A stretch of 64,000 bases of DNA from DASWIP01 sp036397635 (GTDB lineage: Bacteria; Actinomycetota; AC-67), in assembly GCA_036397635.1 (NCBI GenBank), contig DASWIP010000128.1, positions 1 through 64,000 on the forward strand, in the 5' to 3' direction. The position numbers and the translations under genes were made by a program. Positions 26,494 to 34,500 of the stretch are shown in pieces. Each line of letters begins with the position of its first letter. Position 1 is the first letter of the stretch. The notes under the pieces are model-generated. The model did no database searches. It was not told the DNA's origin and worked only from the letters and a program-made list of their open reading frames with translations.

Positions 26494-26772
26494 ATGAAGC
26501 AGAAGCGATTCAGCGTGGAGCAGATCATCGCGAAGCTGCGAGAGGCCGAGAAGCTCCAAGCCCAAGGCATGACGATCCCGCAGCTGTGCAAGCGGCTGCA
26601 GATCTCTGACCAAACCTTCTACCGGTGGCGCCTGAAGTTCGGCGCGCTGAAGGAAGACGAGGCGCAGCGTCTCAAGGCCCTTGAGCAGGAGAACTCGCGC
26701 CTGAAGAAGATCGTCGCCGAACAGGCGCTGGACATCTCGATGCTGAAGGACCTACAGAAGGGAAAATGGTGA
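26494..26772 (+). CDS. IS3-family transposase OrfA
   Basis: This 92-aa protein has a helix-turn-helix (FSVEQIIAKLREAEKLQAQGMTIPQLCKRLQISDQTFYRWRLKFG) and a C-terminal leucine-zipper-like coiled coil (RLKALEQENSRLKKIVAEQALDISMLKDL), as is standard for OrfA. It binds the IS ends. Its last codons overlap orfB by 7 nt and contain a slippery heptamer, so an OrfAB fusion is expected by -1 frameshifting. Confidence 0.92.
   Translation: MKQKRFSVEQIIAKLREAEKLQAQGMTIPQLCKRLQISDQTFYRWRLKFGALKEDEAQRLKALEQENSRLKKIVAEQALDISMLKDLQKGKW
26760..26766 (+). other. putative programmed -1 frameshift site of the IS3 element
   Basis: G GGA AAA in the orfA reading frame is of the canonical X XXY YYZ type. Slipping back one base moves ribosomes exactly into the orfB frame (GGG AAA ATG GTG), yielding the OrfAB transposase. 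Confidence 0.6.
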
Positions 26773-27641
26773 GCCCGGCGCGACGCCGTGCCGCGGTGCA
26801 CTACTTGGTGCGCCGGCACAAGGTCTCGGAGCGCCGGGCGTGCAAGGTGATCGGCCAGCATCGCTCCACGCAGCGCTACGAGGGCGTCCCCGGCGACTAC
26901 GAGCTCAAGCTCGTCAAGCGGATGAACGAGCTCGCCGATGCCCACCCCCGGTACGGCTACCGGATGGTCTGGGCGCTGCTTCGGTCTGAGGGGTGGGCGA
27001 TCAACCGCAAGCGCATCGAACGTCTGTGGCGTCTGGAAGGCCATCGCGTCCCGCCCAAGCGTACGAAGAAGGGCAAGAAGGCAGGTGGGCACGACGGCAA
27101 CGCGATCTGGAACCTGCCTGCGACGCGCCCCAACCACATCTGGTCATACGACTTCATGGGCGACCGGCTTCGAGACGGAACCGCGCTACGCATCTTCAAC
27201 GTTGTGGATGAATACACGCGCGTCGGCCTCGCCTCGCACGTCGATCGCTCGATCGGCGCGGCTGAGGTCATCGTGCAGCCGGATCATCTGTTTCGAACCA
27301 AAGGCAAACCCGAATACATCCGGTCTGACAACGGACGAGAATTCATCGCGGCCTCGGTCGGCGAATGGCTCGACGAAAGAGGGGTCAAGACGGCCTTCGT
27401 CGAGAAAGGCTCGCCGCAACAGAACGCATTCGTGGAACGCTTCAACGGCACCATGCGCGACGAGGTGCTCAACCGCGAAGAGTTCGACACGCTCGCCGAA
27501 GCCGACGTCGTTGTGAACAGATGGCGGAATGAGTACAACCGGCACAGACCGCACCGAGGGCTCGGGTTCAAGACGCCGTTTGCCTTCGCGGATGAGGCGC
27601 GCAAGGAGATCGCACGTGAGAGGGCGAAGGGTACGGAGTGA
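26766..27641 (+). CDS. IS3-family transposase OrfB (DDE integrase domain)
   Basis: The 291-aa product has an HTH_21-type segment (PRYGYRMVWALLRSEGWAINRKRIERLWR) followed by an rve integrase core with the three acidic residues visible: Asp in HIWSYDFMGD, Asp in YIRSDNGREF and Glu in QQNAFVERFNGTMRDEVLN. The frame is uninterrupted. The ATG at 26766 lies in the frameshift site, so OrfB may be made mainly as the OrfAB fusion. Confidence 0.93.
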   Translation: MVSPARRRAAVHYLVRRHKVSERRACKVIGQHRSTQRYEGVPGDYELKLVKRMNELADAHPRYGYRMVWALLRSEGWAINRKRIERLWRLEGHRVPPKRTKKGKKAGGHDGNAIWNLPATRPNHIWSYDFMGDRLRDGTALRIFNVVDEYTRVGLASHVDRSIGAAEVIVQPDHLFRTKGKPEYIRSDNGREFIAASVGEWLDERGVKTAFVEKGSPQQNAFVERFNGTMRDEVLNREEFDTLAEADVVVNRWRNEYNRHRPHRGLGFKTPFAFADEARKEIARERAKGTE

Positions 27642-27885
27642 GAGTTGCTTACGACACACGATCTGGACCAGTCGGTTTCCAGCCGGCTGGATCAGTCGCG
27701 CTCCAGCGAAGGGCATCAGATGGACGCGAGGGCAGTCGAGACTCTCACTCAGGTTGGACCGAAACGCGGGGGTCGGTCAGCCTGAAACAGGGATGGTTGA
27801 AACGATGCGGGGTCCCTGCTACCCATGCCCCATCGGAGGAGTCCCCTGATCCGCAGGGCGGCTACGGGATCTGGGGAGTTCATCC

Positions 27886-28599
27886 ATGCGTTTGGTATCC
27901 CTCACAGCGCGCGCCGTCGCGCTCGCTCTCAGCATCGGATCCGTGTCCTTCGCGTTCGCCGGCTCGGTCGCATCCCCCGCAACCGGTTCTGGCCCGGTGG
28001 GCGGCGCGGTCGCGGTGACGGGAGCCACGAGGCCCTCGCTGGCGGCCGTGACCACCGAGAAGGCACAAGCAGGCGCGGTGGCCGAGTCTCGCCGGCAGAA
28101 GAAGCGCACTGAGGCGAAGGAGGTTGCGGCCAAGCGTGCCGCGGTCGAACGCGCAGCCGCCAAGCGGGTGCGTATCGCCAGGGCCCGCGCGGCCGCGAAA
28201 CGCCGGTGGGCGCGTTTGCCGGCCACCAAGAAGCTGGGCTTCAAATGGCCCGCGCAAGGCTGGATCACCTCAGGCTTCGGGCCGCGCGCAGATGGCTTCC
28301 ACCACGGCATGGACATCGCATGCCGTAAGGGCTCGGCCATCCGCGCGGCCAGGAATGGGCGCGTTGTCTTCGTTGCGAATATCCCGATCTACGGCAAGAC
28401 GGTGGTGATCCAGCACGCGCATGGGTACTCGACCCTGTACGCGCACATGAAGCGGATCAACGTGCGCGCAGGCAGGAAGGTGGGCACGCGGCAGCTCATC
28501 GGCCGGTGCGGCTCGACCGGTCACTCGACCGGGAATCACCTGCACTTCGAGCTGCGCCGCAACGGCCGGTTCCTGAAGCCCGCCCACTACCTGACCTAG
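27886..28599 (+). CDS. M23 family metallopeptidase (copy 3)
   Basis: A 237-aa exported M23 endopeptidase: signal peptide (LTARAVALALSIGSVSFAFAGS), a highly basic Ala/Arg/Lys helix (about 70-112) that could bind the cell wall, and the zinc domain (WITSGFGPRADGFHHGMDIA, STLYAHM, GNHLHFELR) with all ligands. The upstream sequence directly abuts the IS3 right end (target duplication at 27780-27783), so the native promoter region may have been displaced. Confidence 0.88.
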   Translation: MRLVSLTARAVALALSIGSVSFAFAGSVASPATGSGPVGGAVAVTGATRPSLAAVTTEKAQAGAVAESRRQKKRTEAKEVAAKRAAVERAAAKRVRIARARAAAKRRWARLPATKKLGFKWPAQGWITSGFGPRADGFHHGMDIACRKGSAIRAARNGRVVFVANIPIYGKTVVIQHAHGYSTLYAHMKRINVRAGRKVGTRQLIGRCGSTGHSTGNHLHFELRRNGRFLKPAHYLT

Positions 28600-28637
28600 C
28601 GTCGGCAGGGCGACTTGACCTTGCCTTGCACGGCGAC

Positions 28638-28869
28638 CTAGCGGATCAACCGTGACATTCGCCGATCGGCGAGCACCTTCCCCCCGGTCTGACACGCGGG
28701 ACAGTAGGTGATCTCGTGGGACTCATACGACACGCGGTGCAGGTCCGCTCCGCACGCCGGGCAGGGTTCCCGTAGCGGCCGTGCACCACGAAGTGATCGC
28801 CGATCTTGGTCGGCAGGCCGCCGGTCCTCTTTCGTTCCTCGGCGAGCCCCTCGTCCAGGACCATGCCGA
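28638..28869 (-). pseudogene. 3'-end fragment of fpg, probable island attachment-site copy
   Basis: These 232 bp match 37377-37609, the last 77 codons and stop of fpg, in the same orientation, with four substitutions and one missing C (about 28769-28772) that shifts the frame. It encodes the zinc-finger end of the glycosylase and has no 5' part. As a displaced gene 3' end facing an integrase-like gene it has the arrangement left by an element that integrates into the 3' end of fpg. Confidence 0.8.
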
Positions 28870-29960
28870 TCCGCCAGCTCGGACGCCTGCTTGAAGGCGG
28901 GGTGAGCGCACCTTCGAAGCTGATCGCTCGCGCCCATCGGCCGGGTGCGAACCCCGGATCGCTCGCGCTGGCGCTGGAGGAGTTCTTCGTCTCCGCGCGG
29001 CTCGCGGCGCGGGTCGATCACGCCGAGCACCGCGCGAGGCTTCGCCGGGAACGTGTCCTCGGCGGCGTGCCGGAGCGCTTCGCGGCGGCGGTGGGGGCGT
29101 GGGCGGATGCGCAGCTTCACGGCCGCGAGCGTGCAGCCCGCGCCGGGACGCGCCCGCTCGCGCACGCCACGATCGAGCGGCGTCTTTCCTCGCTTCGCGA
29201 CTTCGCGGGATTCCTGGTGCACACCCACCCGGCGGTCACCGGCTGGGCGCTCGTCGGTGCCAGCGAGGTCGAGGAGTTCCTCGCCCAAGCCCCGCCGCAG
29301 CTCGCCCGCCGGCTGGCTTCCCTGCGGCAATTCTTCGCATGGGCACGCGCCAAACGCATGATCGTCGCCGATCCGACGCGGGGCCTGCGCGTCGCCGCTC
29401 GAGGCGGCTTCCGGGGACGGCTGCTGGACCCGCGCGAACAGAAGGCGCTCTACCGGCGCTGGACCGAGGGCAGCGTTCATCCGCATGAGGCGTTCGCCGG
29501 GCTCGCGGCGCTGCTGCACGGCGCCTCCAGCGGCGAGGTGCGCCACCTGAGAGTCGCTGACGTCGACGAGCGGTTGCGTGTCATCCGCCTCGGACGGCGT
29601 CCGCATCCGGTTCCGCTCGACCCGCTCACCTGGGCGGCGCTGGAGGCTTGTCTGGCCTACCGGGAGCAGCTCGGGACGCGCAACCCGCATCTGATCGTGA
29701 CCCGCGCGGGCGCGAAGCGTCATGGGGTCGCCTCCGCCGCCTACCTCTGCCAGATGCTGGGGCCGCTCGGCGTGAGCGTGCAGGTGCTTCGCCAGACACG
29801 GCTCGCTGGTCTGGTCACATCGTTGGATCCCGCGATCGTCTCAGCAGCATTCGGGATGAGCCCGACCGGACCGCTGCATTACCTCGCCGATGCAACCGAC
29901 GAGGCGCGCCTGCTCAAGACCACCACCCGGCGAGCATCCAGAGGCAGACGCCGATCATGA
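28863..29960 (+). CDS. tyrosine-recombinase-like integrase with degenerate active site
   Basis: The 365-aa protein has an N-terminal helical core-binding region (about 75-185, ATIERRLSSLRDFAGFLV... RLASLRQFFAWARAKRMIVADPTRGL) and a C-terminal catalytic-domain fold. Box I reads LLHGASSGEVRHLRVADVD, with no Arg where GLRxGEL has it. Box II reads VQVLRQTRLAGLV with Arg but no leading His, then AAFGMSPTGPLHYLAD retaining the Tyr but with Met in place of His/Trp. Only part of the usual R-H-R-H/W-Y set is present. The ATG lies in the fpg-derived repeat. A 4-nt ATGA overlap couples it to the ERCC4 gene. Confidence 0.7.
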   Translation: MPIRQLGRLLEGGVSAPSKLIARAHRPGANPGSLALALEEFFVSARLAARVDHAEHRARLRRERVLGGVPERFAAAVGAWADAQLHGRERAARAGTRPLAHATIERRLSSLRDFAGFLVHTHPAVTGWALVGASEVEEFLAQAPPQLARRLASLRQFFAWARAKRMIVADPTRGLRVAARGGFRGRLLDPREQKALYRRWTEGSVHPHEAFAGLAALLHGASSGEVRHLRVADVDERLRVIRLGRRPHPVPLDPLTWAALEACLAYREQLGTRNPHLIVTRAGAKRHGVASAAYLCQMLGPLGVSVQVLRQTRLAGLVTSLDPAIVSAAFGMSPTGPLHYLADATDEARLLKTTTRRASRGRRRS

Positions 29961-30798
29961 CCCCAACCAAAGGCACCACCGACGCCGTCGCGCACGATCC
30001 GCAACCCATGTTTGTCATCGCTCGGAACCCAGAGTCCGAGAGCACGTTGCCGTATCTGCTCCGGCTCCCCCTCGATGGCGGCCTGGTGCTCAAGGCGCGC
30101 GACACCTGGCCCCGCGCCAACCGCATCTACTGCCATCCGGTCGGCGACTGGCCCGACGAAGCCGAGATCATCGAGGAGATTCCGGTGCGCGTCTCCCGCC
30201 AGCGTGGCGCTTCGATCTGGTGCTGGACCGGCCGCGTCTGGCGCGCTCCCAGTTCGTCTTCACCGAAGTGCGAGGCCGTCCGGCGATCTTCTGGCAGACG
30301 CAGAAAGCCGCGCGCGGCGCCAATCCGGGCGCTCGCGTCCCACGCCGTCGCGCAATGACCGAGGGCTTCACGATCCTGGTGGATGCCAGGGAACGCTATC
30401 CCTTCCGATTCACCGGTCGATCGGTCGCGACCGAACGAACGACGCTGCCTGCGGGCGACTACGCGGTCCGAAACGGCGAGGGCTGGGTCGCCACCGTGGA
30501 GCGCAAGGTGCTCGAGAACTTCTCCGCGTCGCTGTCCGACGGCACGCTCGCGTTTCAGATGCAACGCCTCGCCGAGATCCCCGCCGCGGCTGTGGTCGTG
30601 GAAGCGCGCTACTCGGCGCTGTTCAAGCTCACCCACGTCAGCGGCGGCTGGCTCGCCGACGTCCTCGCGCGCCTGCAGGTCCGCTATCCCGAAGTCGGGG
30701 TCGTCTTCGCCGATTCCCGCCGCTTCGCTGAAGAGTGGACCTACCGGTTCCTGGCCGCAGCGCTCGCCGACGCCACCGATCAGCCCACCGAGCACTGA
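29957..30798 (+). pseudogene. ERCC4-type nuclease gene with internal frameshift
   Basis: The first frame (ATG 29957) gives FVIARNPESESTLPYLLRLPLDGGLVLKARDTWPRANRIYCHP...EIPVRVSRQRGASI. The continuation DLVLDRPRLARSQFVFTEVRGRPAIFWQTQKAARGAN lies one frame away and leads into an ERCC4/XPF nuclease domain (ILVDARERYPF, LPAGDYAV, VATVERKVLENFSASL). Adding one GATC unit at about 30214-30217 would rejoin the frames, so a 4-bp slip is likely. The nuclease domain alone could still be made from ATG 30355 (ATGA overlap). Catalytic Asp/Glu-Arg-Lys residues are intact. Role in the island is unknown; DNA processing is plausible. Confidence 0.7.
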
Positions 30799-30860
30799 GC
30801 TCGCCCCCCGGCCCGAATCACAAGCCCCACAAGATCCCGAGGAAGAAAGGAGTGTTCGCC

Positions 30861-31469
30861 ATGTCCAAGAACAAGCGCAAGGTCACGTCACGCAAGAAGA
30901 TTTCTTCTGCCCGCCGCGCATGGATCGACGAGCAAGACGCCTTCGCAGGCGTCGATCCGTTCACCGGCCGCTGGCTGAACCCGCCCTGCAGCCACTGGCG
31001 TGACCCCGTCGAGATCACGCAGGCAACAGTCGTGCGTGCCTCCGCCTACTGCGACCGGCCTCCCGCCGGAGCATGGCGGTGGCCCGACGTCGGCGTGTAT
31101 CTCTGCGAAGCCTGGGCCGGGGCGGCCGGCATCGCGTCCACGTCGTGGGCGGGACCCACCGTCGGTTCCCACGCCGAGATCGCCATCCTCGCATGGCGCG
31201 ACGGAGACGCTCCCGCGTATCCCGAGCAAGCCGAGCGCGTACTGGCCTACGCGCTCGAGGCAGCCCAAGCCGGACGTGACGTCGAGATCGGATGCCTCGC
31301 CGGCCACGGTCGCACCGGCACGGCGCTGGCGGCGCTGATGATCCTCGCGGGCGACGGCTGGCGCGCATCCATCGACCGGGTTCGCCTCAACTACTGCGTC
31401 TGCGCGGTCGAAACCATCGAGCAGGAACGCTACCTGAGCGGCCTGGCGGCCCGTCTCGGCCGGCCGTGA
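30861..31469 (+). CDS. protein-tyrosine/dual-specificity phosphatase-like protein
   Basis: The 202-aa product has the phosphatase loop GCLAGHGRTGT, a CX5R motif with Cys145 and Arg151; the His that usually precedes the Cys is Gly here. The N-terminus is basic (MSKNKRKVTSRKK), and several Cys and Trp lie in the first 100 residues. AAAGGAG is about nine bases before the ATG. The protein has no signal peptide, so it would act in the cytoplasm. Substrate unknown; it lies in the island between the nuclease gene and the pseudo-subtilase gene. Confidence 0.75.
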   Translation: MSKNKRKVTSRKKISSARRAWIDEQDAFAGVDPFTGRWLNPPCSHWRDPVEITQATVVRASAYCDRPPAGAWRWPDVGVYLCEAWAGAAGIASTSWAGPTVGSHAEIAILAWRDGDAPAYPEQAERVLAYALEAAQAGRDVEIGCLAGHGRTGTALAALMILAGDGWRASIDRVRLNYCVCAVETIEQERYLSGLAARLGRP

Positions 31470-31551
31470 GCATGCTATCGTCCCGAGAGCGCTTCGACTG
31501 ATATGTGACGTTCGTCCTGGGCGTTGTGGGGGTCTGGGGAGGGGAAATCCG

Positions 31552-34500
31552 ATGGATCACGCTTCGCCGCGCATTCGACGGACTCGACGACCCATGGTTC
31601 GGCCGCCGTCTCGACGTATCGCCGCCGGGGCTGTGGGCGTGCTGGTGGGCGCGATGCTGGTTGTGGCCTCACCGAGCTTCGCGGGCAGCGCGCCTAACCT
31701 GGATGGCCTTGGTGAGAGCGGTGCCAACGTCGGCTTTCCCTCCACGGGGAACTTGGTCGCGTCCTCGCAGACCTCGGCGTTCCAGCTTCCGGTTGTGGCC
31801 TCGAACGTGAAGGTGCTGATCTTGGGGACCGGGGTCGAGAAGGACGTGTTCCCTCCTTCTTTGCAGAGCCGCCTGATCGGCACCGGCTCGGCGATCGAAG
31901 ATTCGGTAGGCTACGGCACGCTGGCGGCGTCGGCGGTCTGGCAGACCGTCCCCAAAGCCGAGATCACCTCCCGAGTGGTCGGCAGTGCGTATGAGAGCCT
32001 CGGCGGTCTCGAGTCGGCGCTGGCGTATGCGGAGGCGAACGCGTCGTCGTTCGATGTGGTCTTGCTCGCGTTTCATCCCGCGTGGCTACGCGAGCCGGCG
32101 ACGTTCCTTTTGGATCAGAATCTCGGACCGGACAACGCGTGGCATATGGCGATGGATGCGGTGTTGAAGTATCCGGGCGCCCATAGCGACGGTCGTCCAT
32201 TCTTGGGCATCCCGCGCGACGCCGCGTTGCGCGAGCAGATCTTCGCCAAGACTAAAGGCAAGGAACGCCAAGCGGTGGAGAATTTCATCGCGCGCGCGGA
32301 AGCCTGGCAGCGCATCTTGGACGCGATCGGCAAGATCCGCGACAAGGGTCTCGCGGTCGTGGCGCCCGCGGGTGATTTCCTTAACGGCACCGACTTGCTG
32401 GGCAACCTCAACGCGACCGACACGCAGATGATCAGCGGCGTTGCGGCGCTGCCGGATGTGATCACGGTCGGCTCCGCCTACTACGAATCAGATGGCACGA
32501 CCCTTCGCGTCTCGCCCACCTCCGCGCGCGGCCCGAACGTCGGGTTGGCGCTCAAGCCGGACGTGCTGGGCATCACCAACGTCACGACGCTGGTGCCGCA
32601 GGATTCGAGTCTCGCGGGTGCCTATGGTTCGGCATCGACCAGCGTGGCGTGGGCCGATGCCGGTAGTGATCCGAGTCTGGCGGGCGGGCCGGTGGGTTCG
32701 GCGGCCAAGAAGGTCATGCAAGGCACGCCGTTCGTCGGCGCTGCCGTCGTGGCGGCCACCGTCGCGGGCCTGTCGGCGCAAGGCTTCCCGAATGCGCGCA
32801 CGTCGCGCACGAGCTTGGATGCGAAGATCCTGCGTGGCCTGCTCTGGCAGCAGGCCGCCGCGGTGCAGGCGTCGGTGTCGGCGCCCTGGCCGGCGTTGCA
32901 GAAGGCGTTCGCGTGGGAGCAGGGCGCCGGCGTGCTGCCCAAGATCAGCGCGCCGCCGTCGCCGCTGCCGCCGATCCCTTTGGAGCCGCTGCGCGTCGAA
33001 GCTCCCGCGGAAGGCTCGGCGTCGGCGGACATCGCGTTCTGGACGGGCGCCGCGGCGCCGTCCTCGCCGGATCTTTCGCCGCGTGACTGGCTCGGCCCGG
33101 ACGCGGTTGGGTTCGCCAAGGGCGTCAACGACACGATGTCTCAAACCTCCGCGTCCGCGTCTGGGCATACGCTGACGTTGTCGGCGACCGCCGGCAGCTA
33201 CACCGGTGGCTTCTACGTCGGCTTGGCAGACGTCGGGGCTTCTTCGCCGCAGTCGACGTTCCGGTTCGCGTTGATCCGCGACCGCGCAGTCACGCTCACA
33301 TCCGCATATGCGCGGGACGCTGGCGAGCGAACCGAGCAGCTGACGTTCTTGCTCACGCCCGGTCTGCCCATCGATGTTGGTCCGGCGGGACCGGCGTTCA
33401 AGCATCTGATGCGCGCGGGATTGGATCCGTTCCAGATCCCGTTCCAATCCAAGGTCACCGATCTGCAGGGCAGGGCCGAGCTGACCACGGTGCCGCCGGG
33501 CTTCTGGCGGCTGCATCTGCTCGCCGACCACTCCATCCACGCCGTCCAAGCACGCGGCACAGCAGCCGACCGCGAAGAGGAACTCGGCATCCGGCCCGTC
33601 GGCAGCACGATCGAAGGCTTCCTGGTCGCCGCGCAACCCCAATGCGATCAGGAAGCCACACCGACGGGCCCGTGGGACTCGCCTGCGTGCATCACGCCCT
33701 CATGGATGCAATCCACCTATAACGGCGTCACCGTCGGGGTGGTCTGCGAAGTCGCCGAGGGAGATCTGAAGATCCAGACGCTGTGCAAGAATCCCACCAT
33801 GGCGGTGCCCGCGGGCATCGCCAGTCGCCAGATCGACGAAGTCAAGCATCAGGATCTGGACTTCTGCGGAGTCGCCGTCCCCACCGAAGGCATCAGCGTC
33901 GAGGAGATCCTCGAGCGCGCCAACGACGGCTTGTGCACCGTGGTCAGCCCCGGCAGCGCCAATCTCTGGACGTGGAACGAGGGCGCAAACCATTGCAAAG
34001 CCGCCCTTCCCGAGGATGGCACTACCGGCGATTTCAACGTCGCACCGACCGTGAATAATCTCGCCGTCGGCGTGGCCTCATACACGATGATGCTCCCTCA
34101 ACCCAACCGAGACGCAGTGATCGGCGTCAGCTTCAACTATCGAGCCGAGAACGCCATCATCTTCGTGCTCATCACCACCGGCTCCGACGCGCTGACCCTC
34201 GACGGCCCCTCCGGCGCAGCGGTCATCGCCGCTGATCCCAAACTCACGCTCACCCCGCACCTGAACACCAGCGGCCGCAACGGTTCGGCCCACTTCGAAA
34301 GCGGCTTCATCAGCGGCGGCGCGCGCACCGCCACGATCACCTTCATCGCCGTCCCAACCACCTGGGTCGCCGCACCCGGCACGCTCACCGCCGCCCACGT
34401 CGAGCTGTGCAACATCGGCGTGCGCGCCAAGACCTTCGCCAAAGACGCCTGGCGCTCCTATCCGGGGGCGCCCGCCGTGGCGAACACCCTGCAGATCCCC

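Larger units (their letters stand above)
26419..27779 (+). mobile_element. complete IS3-family insertion sequence (IS407-group-like)
   Basis: The 1361-bp element has imperfect terminal inverted repeats beginning TGTCCGGCCCCC on the left and TGACCGACCCCC on the right (complement of the end at 27779), both continuing into TTTCGGTCCA. It carries overlapping orfA and orfB. The bases immediately outside, 26415-26418 and 27780-27783, are both GCCT, a 4-bp target duplication as expected of the IS407 group. The element is therefore intact and fairly recent. It inserted between the second and third M23 genes. Confidence 0.88.

Noticed and set aside
27784..27885. c-di-AMP (ydaO-type) riboswitch upstream of the M23 gene
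   Set aside because: Such riboswitches often control actinobacterial cell-wall hydrolases, but none of the conserved core segments could be found here.
28600..28640. tRNA gene as the integration target of the island
   Set aside because: No cloverleaf or CCA-type end is visible at either boundary; the repeated sequence is the fpg coding end.
29890..30354. Separate gene upstream of the ERCC4 domain in the second frame
   Set aside because: Its first part has no protein-like character; only the segment after the presumed frameshift resembles the family.
31552..32780. Active subtilisin-type protease
   Set aside because: Fold motifs fit, but every catalytic position is substituted, so an active protease call is not supported.
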